From Actinomadura graeca (GTDB lineage: Bacteria; Actinomycetota; Actinomycetes; Streptosporangiales; Streptosporangiaceae), in assembly GCF_019175365.1 (NCBI RefSeq), contig NZ_CP059572.1, positions 7,812,001 through 7,876,000 of the forward strand: 64,000 nucleotides of DNA, in the 5' to 3' direction. The notes below the pieces were generated by a model, which made no database searches, had not been told where the DNA came from, and saw only the letters and a list, made by a program, of their open reading frames with translations. This document shows positions 1 to 8,216 of this stretch, piece after piece. The number at the start of each line of letters is the position of its first letter. Position 1 is the first letter of the stretch. The position numbers were made by a program, and so were the translations under genes.

Positions 1-1
1 C

Positions 2-634
2 GCCGAGCACGACCCCGCCGTCGCCGAGCTCCAGCGCCGCTACCTCGCCCGCGAGGGCTTCGACGTCGAGATCGAACCCGACCCCGCCCGCGCCCCCGCC
101 GCCGCCGCGAAGACCCGTCCCGACGCGGTCGTCCTCGACCTGTCCACCACCGCCCTGCCCGCCGACCTCTACCACCGCGTCGCCGACGCCGCCGCGCCCG
201 CCCCCGTCATCGCCGTCACCGCCCCCCTCGACCCCGCCGCCCTCCGCGCCCTCGGCGACCACCACGTCGAACGCCCCTTCGCCCCCCGCGTCCTCATCAC
301 CGCCGTCGCCGAGGCCCTCCGCCGCACCGGCCCCCCCGAGCCCCCCGGCCTCCTCCACGCGGGCCAGGTCGCCCTCGACACCCACGGCCGCTCCGCCACC
401 ATCGGCGACCGCAAGATCGCCCTCACCGTCACCGAGTTCGACCTGCTCGAATTCCTGATGGGCAACCCCGGCCGCGTCTTCACCCGCGAACAGCTCCTCG
501 ACGCCGCCTGGGGCCCCGGCGCCGGCGCAGGCAGCCGCACCGTGGACGTCCACGTCGCCCAGCTCCGCGCCAAACTGGGCAAGGCCAGCCCCATCCGCAC
601 AGTCCGAGGAGTCGGCTACGTGCTGGACGGTTAG
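2..634 (+). CDS. OmpR/PhoB-family response regulator, 5' end missing
   Basis: The left edge cuts off the first residues, and the frame ends at TAG 632-634. The first 110 residues are a CheY-like receiver with the phospho-acceptor context DAVVLDLS. The last 95 are a winged-helix DNA-binding domain with the usual LTVTEFDLLEFLM, REQLLDAAWG and TVDVHVAQLRAKLG signatures, ending RTVRGVGYVLDG. The receiver is atypical: the acidic pair reads EH rather than ED/DD, and the invariant Lys before PF is Arg (VERPF). It may therefore signal weakly or without phosphorylation. No partner kinase is visible, and the start lies outside the window. Confidence 0.9.
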   Translation, partial: AEHDPAVAELQRRYLAREGFDVEIEPDPARAPAAAAKTRPDAVVLDLSTTALPADLYHRVADAAAPAPVIAVTAPLDPAALRALGDHHVERPFAPRVLITAVAEALRRTGPPEPPGLLHAGQVALDTHGRSATIGDRKIALTVTEFDLLEFLMGNPGRVFTREQLLDAAWGPGAGAGSRTVDVHVAQLRAKLGKASPIRTVRGVGYVLDG

Positions 635-652
635 CTGGGGGCTGGTTCTCAT

Positions 653-853
653 TGGGGGGCGCCCCCCATACCCCCCGGCTGCGCGGCACGGGTCGCCTCC
701 ATTGCGCTCGCTCCGCTCGCTTCGTTGCGGGGACGCGGCGTGCCGGGGGAGGCCCGCTGCGCTCGCTGGCGCTCGCTCCGCGTGCCTCCTGAAACCGGTG
801 ATTGAGGCTCAACCTGCCGGGGTTGAGGCTCAAGCTGCTGTGGTCGGGGTTCG
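653..853. repeat. Left arm of imperfect long inverted repeat
   Basis: This stretch recurs in inverted orientation at 1284-1500. Two blocks are near-perfect: 677-703 against 1447-1473 (27/27) and 753-787 against 1364-1398 (34/35). The block is built of GCTCGCT-like iterations and contains no convincing gene. The only gene between the arms is the DUF2752 gene. Confidence 0.8.
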
Positions 854-884
854 GAGATCGTTGGGGGTCCTCTACGGTTGAGGG

Positions 885-1292
885 GTGACGCTTGCGTCTT
901 TGCGGGGGTTGTGGCGGCAGGGGGTCGTGCTGGGCGGGGTCGCGGCCGGGGTGCTGGTCGTCGCCAAGGTGGATCCCAATGAGCCCGGCCACTATCCCGG
1001 GTGCCCGTTCCTGTTCTTGACCGGGTACTACTGCCCGGGGTGCGGGGCCACGCGGCTGGTCCACGCGCTCGCACACGGGGACGTCGGGACGGCGTTCGGT
1101 TTCAACCCGGTGGTCTTCCTGCTCCTGCCCGTGTTCGGGTACTTGTACGTCCGGTGGACGGTCCTGGCGGCGCGGGGCCGGCCGATGCAGTCACAGCTGC
1201 TCCGGCCGGTGGCGGCCTATGGGCTCGTCGGTGTCCTGCTCGTCTTCTGGATCGTGCGCAACCTCCCCTTCGGGCAGGCGCTGGCCCCCTGA
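885..1292 (+). CDS. DUF2752 small membrane protein
   Basis: This 135-residue protein has the DUF2752 hallmark: a hydrophobic lead-in, then GYYCPGCGATR (about residues 46-56) and HALAHGDVGTAFGFNP. Three or four membrane segments are apparent (about 8-25, 73-90, 107-125). The GTG start at 885 gives a full-length family member. The family's function is unknown; the CPGCG pair suggests a metal or redox site. In related actinomycetes I recall a DUF2752 gene near trpC, which fits the position here. It sits exactly between two long inverted repeats, so it may have moved or inverted as a cassette. Confidence 0.8.
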   Translation: MTLASLRGLWRQGVVLGGVAAGVLVVAKVDPNEPGHYPGCPFLFLTGYYCPGCGATRLVHALAHGDVGTAFGFNPVVFLLLPVFGYLYVRWTVLAARGRPMQSQLLRPVAAYGLVGVLLVFWIVRNLPFGQALAP

Positions 1293-1500
1293 AGATCGAA
1301 CCTCCACCACGACGGCTTGAACCTCGACCACGGGGTTCGAACCCCGGCCACCGGTTACGGGACAGGCACGCGGAGCGAGCGCAAGCGAGCGCAGCGGGCA
1401 TGCCCGGCGCGCCGCGTCCCCGCAATGGAGCGAGTGCAGCGAGCGGAATGGAGGCGACCCGTGCCGCGCAGCCGGGGGTCTGGGCGTCGCCCCCCAGGAA
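1284..1500. repeat. Right arm of imperfect long inverted repeat
   Basis: Read on the minus strand, this segment repeats 653-853, including a perfect 27-bp block (1447-1473) and a 34/35 block (1364-1398). The arms start close to each end of the DUF2752 gene. A short open frame across this stretch (1317-1562) is only the translated repeat. No transposase or target-site duplication is evident. Confidence 0.8.
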
Positions 1501-1580
1501 AACAGGGTCGGCCCTCCAAACGAAATCCGCTGCGGCTACGATCGGTGCACGGAACGACCTGAAATAGGGGGCCTATCACC

Positions 1581-2387
1581 TTGAGCGTGCTGGACGAGAT
1601 CATCGAGGGCGTCCGGGCCGATCTCGCGGACAGGCAGCGAGAGGTCCCGCTCGACGCACTCAAGGAGAAGGCGGCGGCCGCTCCGGCTCCGCGGGACGCG
1701 CTCGGCGCGTTGCGGGGGCAGGGGGTGTCGGTCATCGCCGAGGTCAAGCGCAGCAGCCCGTCCAAGGGGGCGCTCGCCGCCATCGCCGACCCGGCGGCGC
1801 TGGCCCGTGACTACGAGGCCGGTGGCGCGCGGGTCATCAGCGTGCTGACCGAGCGGCGCCGATTCGGGGGGAGCCTGGACGATCTGGCCGAGGTGCGCGC
1901 CAACGTCGAGGTCTCCGTCCTGCGCAAGGACTTCATCGTCACCTCCTACCAGCTGTGGGAGGCACGCGCGTACGGCGCGGACATGGCGCTGCTGATCGTC
2001 GCCGCGCTGGAGCAGGACGCGCTGGTGTCGCTGGTGGAGCGCGCCGAGTCGATCGGGCTGCTGCCGCTGGTCGAGGTGCACACCGAGGAGGAGGCGGCGC
2101 GCGCGGTGGACGCGGGCGCCAGGGTGATCGGCGTGAACGCGCGTGACCTGCGGACGCTCCAGGTCGACCGCGGGGTGTTCGCGCGGGTCGCGCCGCTGAT
2201 CCCCAAGGACGTCGTCAAGATCGCCGAGTCGGGGGTGCGGGGGCCGCACGACCTGCTCGCCTACGCCTCCAGCGGCGCCGACGCGGTGCTGGTGGGGGAG
2301 AGCCTGGTGATCGGCAAGGACCCGCGGGCCGCCGTCGCCGACCTTGTCGCCGCGGGCGCGCATCCGGCCCTGAGGCAGGGAAGTTGA
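1581..2387 (+). CDS. trpC: Indole-3-glycerol phosphate synthase
   Basis: This TIM-barrel enzyme of tryptophan synthesis converts CdRP to indole-3-glycerol phosphate in the cytoplasm. The 268 residues match the family length. The signature [13 protein letters not shown] (residues 51-63, catalytic K56) is present, followed by VLRKDFIV, the acid-bearing [16 protein letters not shown] and [11 protein letters not shown] (phosphate binding). The start is TTG at 1581, preceded by AGGGGG about 10 nt upstream; the N-terminus [19 protein letters not shown] is typical. It leads trpB and trpA in the same direction. trpE is not upstream here. Confidence 0.97.
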   Translation: MSVLDEIIEGVRADLADRQREVPLDALKEKAAAAPAPRDALGALRGQGVSVIAEVKRSSPSKGALAAIADPAALARDYEAGGARVISVLTERRRFGGSLDDLAEVRANVEVSVLRKDFIVTSYQLWEARAYGADMALLIVAALEQDALVSLVERAESIGLLPLVEVHTEEEAARAVDAGARVIGVNARDLRTLQVDRGVFARVAPLIPKDVVKIAESGVRGPHDLLAYASSGADAVLVGESLVIGKDPRAAVADLVAAGAHPALRQGS

Positions 2388-2446
2388 CGGCCGTGCCGGT
2401 GGAGCCGCTGCGGGAGCGATGGCGGGCCCATCCCATTTCCCGCTGA
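2384..2446 (+). CDS. Candidate Trp leader peptide between trpC and trpB
   Basis: A 20-codon frame starts at a TTG overlapping the trpC stop (a GTG start at 2393 is also possible) and ends TGA 2444-2446, 39 nt before trpB. The product ends [10 protein letters not shown]. Actinobacterial trp leader peptides, as I recall them, end in WWWTAHPAAH, so the W-x-AHP ending is suggestive although only one Trp is present. It could mediate translational coupling or attenuation of trpBA. It could equally be chance open sequence in a 98-bp gap. Confidence 0.3.
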   Translation: MTAVPVEPLRERWRAHPISR

Positions 2447-2485
2447 CCGGATCGGCCCCTACCTTCGACAGGACGCGTTTCTCCC

Positions 2486-3703
2486 ATGACCATCGATACC
2501 TCTGCCGTGCCCGATGAGACGGGCCACTTCGGCCCGTTCGGCGGGCGGTTCGCCCCCGAGGCGCTCATGGCGGCGCTGGACGAGCTCACCCGCGAGTTCG
2601 AGACCGCCAAGCGCGACCCCGGCTTCGTCGCCGAGCTGGACGGCCTGCTCGCCGGGTACGCGGGCCGCCCGAGCCTGCTGACCGAGGCCCGGCGCTTCTC
2701 CGAGCACGCCGGGGCCCGGGTGCTGCTCAAGCGCGAGGACCTCAACCACACCGGCTCCCACAAGATCAACAACGTGCTGGGGCAGGCGCTGCTGACCCGG
2801 CGGATGGGCAAGTCCCGGGTCATCGCCGAGACGGGGGCGGGCCAGCACGGCGTCGCCACCGCCACGGCGGCGGCGCTGCTCGGGCTTGAGTGCACCGTCT
2901 ACATGGGCGAGGTCGACACCGAGCGGCAGGCCCTCAACGTCGCCCGCATGCGGATGCTCGGCGCCGAGGTCGTCCCCGTGCGGACCGGCAGCCGGACGCT
3001 CAAGGACGCGTGCAACGAGGCGTTCCGCGACTGGGTCGCCAGCGTCGGGCACACCCACTACTGCATCGGCTCGGTCATGGGCCCGCACCCGTTCCCGATG
3101 ATGGTCCGCGACTTCCAGCGGATCATCGGCGAGGAGGCGCGGCGGCAGTGCCTGGAGCTGACCGGCGCCCTCCCCGACGCCGTCGTCGCGTGCGTCGGCG
3201 GCGGGTCCAACGCGATCGGCGCGTTCCACGCGTTCGTCCCGGACGAGTCCGTCCGGCTGTACGGGTTCGAGGCGGGCGGGGACGGCGTGGACACCGGCCG
3301 GCACGCCGCGACCCTCGTCGGCGGTTCCCTCGGCGTGATCCACGGCATGCGCACCTACCTGCTCCAGGACGACGACGGGCAGACCCAGGAGACGCATTCG
3401 ATCTCGGCGGGGCTCGACTATCCCGGTGTCGGCCCCGAGCATTCGTGGCTGCGCGACTCCGGCCGGGCCGAGTACCGGGAGATCACCGACGCGGAGGCGA
3501 TGGAGGCGTTCGCGCTGCTGTGCCGGACGGAGGGGATCATCCCCGCGATCGAGTCGGCGCACGCGCTCGCGGGAGCGCTCAAGGTCGGCGCGGAGCTCGG
3601 CCCGGACGCCACCGTCGTGGTGTGCCTGTCGGGGCGGGGCGACAAGGACATGCACACGGCCGCCGGCTTCTTCGGCCTGGTGCCGGAAGGAGCGGGCGAG
3701 TGA
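2486..3703 (+). CDS. trpB: Tryptophan synthase beta chain
   Basis: This PLP enzyme condenses indole with serine in the alpha2-beta2 complex with TrpA. The protein has 405 residues, as usual. The PLP lysine is K93 in [17 protein letters not shown] (about 115-122) binds the serine carboxylate, and [10 protein letters not shown] binds the PLP phosphate. The ATG at 2486 gives the typical [15 protein letters not shown]-terminus. The stop overlaps the trpA start by the GTGA quartet at 3700-3703, implying translational coupling. Confidence 0.98.
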   Translation: MTIDTSAVPDETGHFGPFGGRFAPEALMAALDELTREFETAKRDPGFVAELDGLLAGYAGRPSLLTEARRFSEHAGARVLLKREDLNHTGSHKINNVLGQALLTRRMGKSRVIAETGAGQHGVATATAAALLGLECTVYMGEVDTERQALNVARMRMLGAEVVPVRTGSRTLKDACNEAFRDWVASVGHTHYCIGSVMGPHPFPMMVRDFQRIIGEEARRQCLELTGALPDAVVACVGGGSNAIGAFHAFVPDESVRLYGFEAGGDGVDTGRHAATLVGGSLGVIHGMRTYLLQDDDGQTQETHSISAGLDYPGVGPEHSWLRDSGRAEYREITDAEAMEAFALLCRTEGIIPAIESAHALAGALKVGAELGPDATVVVCLSGRGDKDMHTAAGFFGLVPEGAGE

Positions 3704-4512
3704 GCGTCCGCAGCGCCTACGACAAGGCCCGCGCCGAGGACCGCGCGGCGCTCGTCGGATACCTGCCCGCCGGTTTCCCCACCTTCGACGGCGCCGTCGA
3801 GGCCGCGAAGGCCATGGTGGACGCGGGCTGCGACGTCATCGAGATCGGCCTGCCCTACACCGACCCGATGATGGACGGGCCCACCATCCAGGACGCCGTG
3901 CACCAGGCGCTCGTCGGCGGCGTCCGCGTCGCCGACGTGTTCCGCACGGTCGAGGCCGTCGCCGCCACCGGCGCGCCGACGCTGGTGATGACCTACTGGA
4001 ACCCCGTCGACCACTACGGCGTGGACGCCTTCGCCCGCGACCTCGCCTCCGCGGGCGGCACCGGGCTGATCACGCCCGACCTGACGCCGGAGGAGGGCGG
4101 CGCGTGGCTTGAGGCGTCCGACGGGCACGGCCTCGACCGGGTGTTCCTCGTCGCGCTCAGCTCCACCGACGAGCGCATCGAGACGATCACCGGCGCGTGC
4201 CGCGGGTTCGTCTACGCGGCGTCGCTGATGGGCGTGACCGGTGCCCGCAACGCCCTCGACACCGGCGCGCCGCGGCTCGTGGAGCGCACCCGGGAGATCA
4301 TCGCCCGGAGCGGCGCGGAACTGCCGGTCGGCCTCGGCCTCGGCGTCGGCAACGGCGCCCAGGCCGCGGAGGTCGCCGGGTTCGCCGACGGCGTCATCGT
4401 CGGCTCGGCGTACATCCGGCGGCTCCTGGACGCGCCCGACCTCGCCTCCGGCGTGGCCGGGGTCCGCGCGCTCACCGAGGAACTCGCCGCCGGGGTCCGC
4501 AAGGGCCGCTGA
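3700..4512 (+). CDS. trpA: Tryptophan synthase alpha chain
   Basis: TrpA cleaves indole-3-glycerol phosphate to indole and glyceraldehyde-3-phosphate, passing indole to TrpB. It is a 270-residue TIM barrel. The catalytic acids are E48 and D59 within [19 protein letters not shown]. Phosphate-binding glycine loops are near the end (GLGVGNGAQ and [10 protein letters not shown]). The GTG start at 3700 overlaps the trpB stop. No terminator-like hairpin is obvious after it. Confidence 0.98.
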   Translation: MSVRSAYDKARAEDRAALVGYLPAGFPTFDGAVEAAKAMVDAGCDVIEIGLPYTDPMMDGPTIQDAVHQALVGGVRVADVFRTVEAVAATGAPTLVMTYWNPVDHYGVDAFARDLASAGGTGLITPDLTPEEGGAWLEASDGHGLDRVFLVALSSTDERIETITGACRGFVYAASLMGVTGARNALDTGAPRLVERTREIIARSGAELPVGLGLGVGNGAQAAEVAGFADGVIVGSAYIRRLLDAPDLASGVAGVRALTEELAAGVRKGR

Positions 4513-4564
4513 GAGGGTTTTACGTCCGTCCGGGAACTCGCCGCGGCCCCTACCAGGTTGTTGC

Positions 4565-4592
4565 TTGTGACGCCCGCGCTCTCCCGTAGGGT
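4565..4592 (+). promoter_or_regulatory. Possible promoter for the VKOR gene
   Basis: TTGTGA (4565-4570) and TAGGGT (4587-4592) are separated by 16 bp and lie about 43 bp before the start at 4635. This resembles the actinobacterial housekeeping sigma pattern. It would separate the redox genes from the trp operon. Confidence 0.4.
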
Positions 4593-4634
4593 GTGTTCGC
4601 CGAAGCAGCGAGGCGGGCTCCCGGAAGGATCGTG

Positions 4635-5126
4635 ATGACGCAAGAGATGACGGCCGGGGAGCGGGACGGGACGGCGCCCGGCCCGTCCCGGCCCCTCTGG
4701 TTCCAGGCCGTGGCCTGGCTGCTGACGATCATCGGGTTCGGGATCTCGGTCTACCTGACGATCTCGCACTACGACGAGGGCACGCTGGTGTGCTCGGCGT
4801 CCGGGACCGTGGACTGCCACGCCGTCACCACCAGCAAGTACTCGACGCTCGCCGGGATCCCGATGCCGCTGCTCGGCCTGGCGTTCTTCGTCGCGTTCGC
4901 GGCGCTGATCAGCCCCTGGGCGCTGCGGTCGCCGTGGCCGCAACTGCGGTGGGCGCGGCTCGCGGCCGTGTCCGCCGGCGTGCTGATGGTCGTGTACCTG
5001 GTCACCGTCGAACTGGCGATCCTGCACAAGATCTGCCTGTGGTGCACCGGGGTGCACGCCGTCACCGTGCTCCTGTTCTTCCTGGTCCTGTTCGACGAAT
5101 TCCAGCGGATCGGTCACGTCGACTAA
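4635..5126 (+). CDS. Vitamin K epoxide reductase (VKOR) family membrane protein
   Basis: Bacterial VKOR homologues reoxidise DsbA-type proteins and pass electrons to menaquinone. The 163-residue protein has four or five membrane helices. The active-site pair is CLWC near residue 136 and the loop pair is in CSASGTVDC (about 53-61), so all four cysteines of the family are present. ATG 4635 was chosen because GGAAGG at 4623-4628 is well spaced; an upstream in-frame start at 4593 overlaps the presumed promoter. Two DsbA-like genes follow, its likely partners in envelope disulfide formation. Confidence 0.9.
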   Translation: MTQEMTAGERDGTAPGPSRPLWFQAVAWLLTIIGFGISVYLTISHYDEGTLVCSASGTVDCHAVTTSKYSTLAGIPMPLLGLAFFVAFAALISPWALRSPWPQLRWARLAAVSAGVLMVVYLVTVELAILHKICLWCTGVHAVTVLLFFLVLFDEFQRIGHVD

Positions 5127-5184
5127 TCTCGCCGGAACCCGCGCCGCGCGGCAGTCGCGGCCCCCACCCATAGGAGATCGACCC

Positions 5185-5961
5185 ATGAGCAAGGCCGCAC
5201 GAGAGCGGTCCGCGCGGGAGCGCCTGGCCGCCGAGCGCAAGCGGCAGGCCGCGCGGCAGAAGCAGCGGCGGCTGCTCGCCATCGTCGTCGGTTCGGTGGT
5301 CGCCGTCGCGGTGATCGTCGTCGCGGTCGTCATCGTGATGGACCAGCGCGACAAGAACGGCCGCGCCGAGGTCCACCAGGGCGCGGTCGCCCCGCTCAGC
5401 CGCGACGCCGACGGCTCCATCGTGATGGCCAAGCCGGGCGTGACCAAACCGGTGCTGGAGATCTTCGAGGACTTCCAGTGCCCCATCTGCAAGCAGTTCG
5501 AGGAGAGCAGCGGCAAGACCGTCCTGCAGCTGGCCGCCGAGGGCAAGGTCAAGGTCGTCTACCGGCCGTTCCACCTGTTCGGCCAGCAGAAGGACCCGGT
5601 CAAGATCAACTCGCTGCGCTCGGCGGAGGCCGCGCTGTGCGTGCCCGCCGACAAGTGGATCTCCTACCACGACGCGCTCTTCAAGTTCCAGCCCGCCGAG
5701 GGCTCCAAGGGCTTCTCGCCCGACGACCTCGTCAAGTGGGGCAAGGACGTCGGTGTCACCGACCCGAACTTCGAGAAGTGCGTCCGGGACGAGCAGAAGA
5801 AGCCCCAGGTCGACGCGATGACCAAGTACGCCCTGGAGACCCGCAAGGTCGAGGGCACCCCGACCGTCTTCCTGGACGGCAAGCCCCTCGACCTGCAGAG
5901 CCAGCTCATGAACGGTGACGCCCTCAAGGCGGCCGTCGCCGCCGCGGGCGGAGGCAAGTGA
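5185..5961 (+). CDS. DsbA-family thiol oxidoreductase, membrane-anchored
   Basis: The product has 258 residues: a basic cytoplasmic head, one TM helix (about 33-53), then an extracellular thioredoxin-fold domain with the active site FEDFQCPICKQF (CPIC). A cis-Pro region VEGTPTVFLDG lies near residue 218. It probably introduces disulfides into secreted proteins and is reoxidised by the VKOR protein encoded just upstream. The start has a good AGGAG ribosome site (5172-5176). A strong hairpin follows the gene. Confidence 0.92.
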   Translation: MSKAARERSARERLAAERKRQAARQKQRRLLAIVVGSVVAVAVIVVAVVIVMDQRDKNGRAEVHQGAVAPLSRDADGSIVMAKPGVTKPVLEIFEDFQCPICKQFEESSGKTVLQLAAEGKVKVVYRPFHLFGQQKDPVKINSLRSAEAALCVPADKWISYHDALFKFQPAEGSKGFSPDDLVKWGKDVGVTDPNFEKCVRDEQKKPQVDAMTKYALETRKVEGTPTVFLDGKPLDLQSQLMNGDALKAAVAAAGGGK

Positions 5962-5992
5962 CGCGCTGAGGTCCGTTCGCTCCAGCGTCGCC

Positions 5993-6026
5993 GCGCCGCG
6001 CCGTCCCACCCGGGACGGCGCGGCGC
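5993..6026 (+). terminator. GC-rich hairpin after first DsbA gene
   Basis: A 15-bp perfect stem (5993-6007 with 6012-6026) and a 4-nt loop lie 32 nt after the stop. There is no T-run, as is common for actinobacterial terminators. It may end or attenuate transcription before the second paralogue. Confidence 0.6.
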
Positions 6027-6093
6027 CGCCGTTCCGGGGGCCCGTGCTCGTACGCTGCGTAGCGAACCGATGACGGGCCGAAACGAGGGACCG

Positions 6094-6900
6094 ATGAGCA
6101 AGGCCGAAGGCAAGGAGAGCGCGCGCCACCGGCTCGCGGACGGCGGGGCGCGGGCGGCGGCGCGGGGGCGGCGCAGGCGCGCGCTGGTGGTCGTCGCCGG
6201 GACGGTGGCCGTCGCCGCCGCCGCGGTCGCCGCCGTCGTGATCGTGGTCGGCGGGCGGGAGGGCACGGCGATCGGGGACTACGAGGGCGCCCTCGCACCA
6301 GCCGTCCGGCAGTCCGACGGATCGATCGCGATGGCGCAGCCCGGGGTCACCGGCCCCGTCCTGGAACTGTACGAGGACTTCCAGTGCCCGGCCTGCCTGG
6401 CGCTGGAGGAACGGCAGGGCGGCACGCTCAAGGAACTCGCCGCGCAGGGCAAGGCCAAAGTCGTCTACCGGCCGTTCCAGCTCTTCCAGCAGGACCCGCT
6501 GATGTCCAACTCCCGGCGGGCCGCGAACGCCGCCGCGTGCGCCCCCGCGGACCGGTGGGTCGAGTACCACGACACCCTCTACGCCCACCAGCCCGACGAG
6601 GGCGACACCGGCTTCACCAACCCGGAGCTGATCACGTGGGCGGGGGAGTCCGGCATCACCGGCGCCGACTTCGCCGACTGCGTCAACGGGGCCGAGCGGA
6701 TGGAGACGGTCGAACAGGTCACCGCGCACGCGGGGAAGGCCGGGGTCAACTCGACCCCGTACCTGGCGCTGGACGGCAGGAAGGCCGGAGACGACGTCCT
6801 CGGCTCGCCGGACGCGCTCCGCGAGGCCGTCGCGGAGGCCGGGACGGGCGCGCCGGATTCCCGCGGCGGGAGTGCCACGGGGACCGCCGTGACGCGGTAA
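6094..6900 (+). CDS. Second DsbA-family thiol oxidoreductase
   Basis: This paralogue of the preceding gene has 268 residues from ATG 6094. It has a basic head, a TM helix (about 29-49) and a thioredoxin domain with YEDFQCPACLALEE (CPAC instead of CPIC) and a cis-Pro site VNSTPYLALDG. ATG 6094 follows GAGGGA and gives the same MSKA start as the paralogue; an in-frame ATG at 6070 is less likely. The different CxxC dipeptide implies a different redox potential, perhaps one oxidase and one isomerase or reductase-like role. That is inference. Confidence 0.9.
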   Translation: MSKAEGKESARHRLADGGARAAARGRRRRALVVVAGTVAVAAAAVAAVVIVVGGREGTAIGDYEGALAPAVRQSDGSIAMAQPGVTGPVLELYEDFQCPACLALEERQGGTLKELAAQGKAKVVYRPFQLFQQDPLMSNSRRAANAAACAPADRWVEYHDTLYAHQPDEGDTGFTNPELITWAGESGITGADFADCVNGAERMETVEQVTAHAGKAGVNSTPYLALDGRKAGDDVLGSPDALREAVAEAGTGAPDSRGGSATGTAVTR

Positions 6901-6911
6901 CGTTCACGCCC

Positions 6912-8204
6912 ATGCAGCCGCTCGCCTCCATCCCGAGTCCCTCGCAGGGCGTCTGGCACCTCGGGCCCCTCCCGATCCGCGCCTACGCCATCATGATCAT
7001 CCTTGGCATCGTCGTCGCCGTGTGGCTCGGCGAGCGGCGCTGGGCCGCCAAGGGCGGCACGCCCGGGGTGATCGTCGACGTGGCGGTGTGGGCGGTCCCG
7101 TTCGGCCTGGTCGGCGGGCGCCTGTACCACGTCATCACCGACTACCAGCGCTACTTCGGTGACGACGGTGACCCGGTCAGGGCGCTGAAGATCTGGGAGG
7201 GCGGCCTCGGCATCTGGGGCGCCGTCCTGCTGGGCGCGGTCGGCGCGGTCATCGGCTGCCGCCGCCGCGGCATCTCGGTGCTGGCCCTCGGCGACGCGGT
7301 GGCGCCCGGGATCGCGCTCGGGCAGGCCATCGGCCGCTGGGGCAACTACTGGAACCAGGAGCTGTACGGGCGCCCGCTCGACGCCTTCTGGGCCCTGGAG
7401 ATCGACCGGGACCAGCGGCCGCGGCTGTCCGGCGACGGCCTCGCCCCCCTCGACCCGAAGTACGCCGACGTCGCGACCTACCACCCGGCGTTCCTGTACG
7501 AGTCGCTGTGGTGCGTCGGCGTCACGATCTTGGTGATCTGGGCCGACCGCCGGTACGGGCTCACCCACGGCCGCGCGTTCGCCCTGTACGTCGCCGCCTA
7601 CACGGTGGGCCGGTTCTGGATCGAGGCGCTGCGCATCGACGACGCCCACCACTTCCTCGGCATGCGGCTGAACGACTGGACGTCGATCGTCGTCTTCCTC
7701 GGCGCCGTCGCCTACCTCTACCTGGCCCGCGGCAAGACCGGCGTGGAGAACGTCGGCCAGGTCCCCGCGGACGGCCCGTCCGGCACGGCGGCCGGCCCGG
7801 AGCCGGAGAAGGCCGAGAAGGACCAGGACGACGAGGGCGGCCAGGAGGGCGAGGAGGCCGGGAAGGACGAGGCGGAGCAGGAGCCGTTCGAGAAGCCGGA
7901 TCCGGACGAGACCGAGACCGAGCGCCCCGAAGCGCAGCAGGCCGGGGCCGGGGCCGGGGAGCCCGAGGCCACCGAGCCCGAGCCCAAGGCCGCTCTGCCC
8001 GAGCCGGAGCCCGAGCCCGAGTCCGCGCAGCCCGAGCCCGGGGGGCCCGGGGAGTCCGAGACGGGCGCCGCCGTGGGCACCGAGGACGAGGACGCGGCCC
8101 CCGAGGGCACCGCCGGGTCGCGGACCGGGGATGATGAGGGCGATGACGCCCCCGGCGCGTCCGGCGGCGCGGGGAAGGGAGAGCCCGTCAAAGACGGGAA
8201 GTAG
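6912..8204 (+). CDS. lgt: Prolipoprotein diacylglyceryl transferase with long acidic tail
   Basis: Lgt moves diacylglycerol from phosphatidylglycerol to the lipobox cysteine of prolipoproteins in the membrane. From ATG 6912 the protein has 430 residues. The first 280 form the seven-helix enzyme, with the IPSPSQGVWHLGPLPIRAYA N-terminus, GGRLYHVI, the signature GRWGNYWNQELYGRP and HPAFLYESLW. About 150 residues beyond the usual end are Glu/Pro/Ala-rich (EPEPEPE-type repeats) and probably disordered and cytoplasmic. The window has client lipoproteins (LivJ, EhuB, 27722-28264). The start lies 11 nt after the preceding stop. Confidence 0.97.
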   Translation: MQPLASIPSPSQGVWHLGPLPIRAYAIMIILGIVVAVWLGERRWAAKGGTPGVIVDVAVWAVPFGLVGGRLYHVITDYQRYFGDDGDPVRALKIWEGGLGIWGAVLLGAVGAVIGCRRRGISVLALGDAVAPGIALGQAIGRWGNYWNQELYGRPLDAFWALEIDRDQRPRLSGDGLAPLDPKYADVATYHPAFLYESLWCVGVTILVIWADRRYGLTHGRAFALYVAAYTVGRFWIEALRIDDAHHFLGMRLNDWTSIVVFLGAVAYLYLARGKTGVENVGQVPADGPSGTAAGPEPEKAEKDQDDEGGQEGEEAGKDEAEQEPFEKPDPDETETERPEAQQAGAGAGEPEATEPEPKAALPEPEPEPESAQPEPGGPGESETGAAVGTEDEDAAPEGTAGSRTGDDEGDDAPGASGGAGKGEPVKDGK

Positions 8205-8216
8205 GAAGCGGCAGAG

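Noticed and set aside
653..1500. Insertion sequence
   Set aside because: Inverted repeats are present but there is no transposase; the enclosed gene is DUF2752.
1317..1562. Short Arg-rich open frame upstream of trpC
   Set aside because: It is the translation of the inverted-repeat arm, which also appears upstream of the DUF2752 gene.
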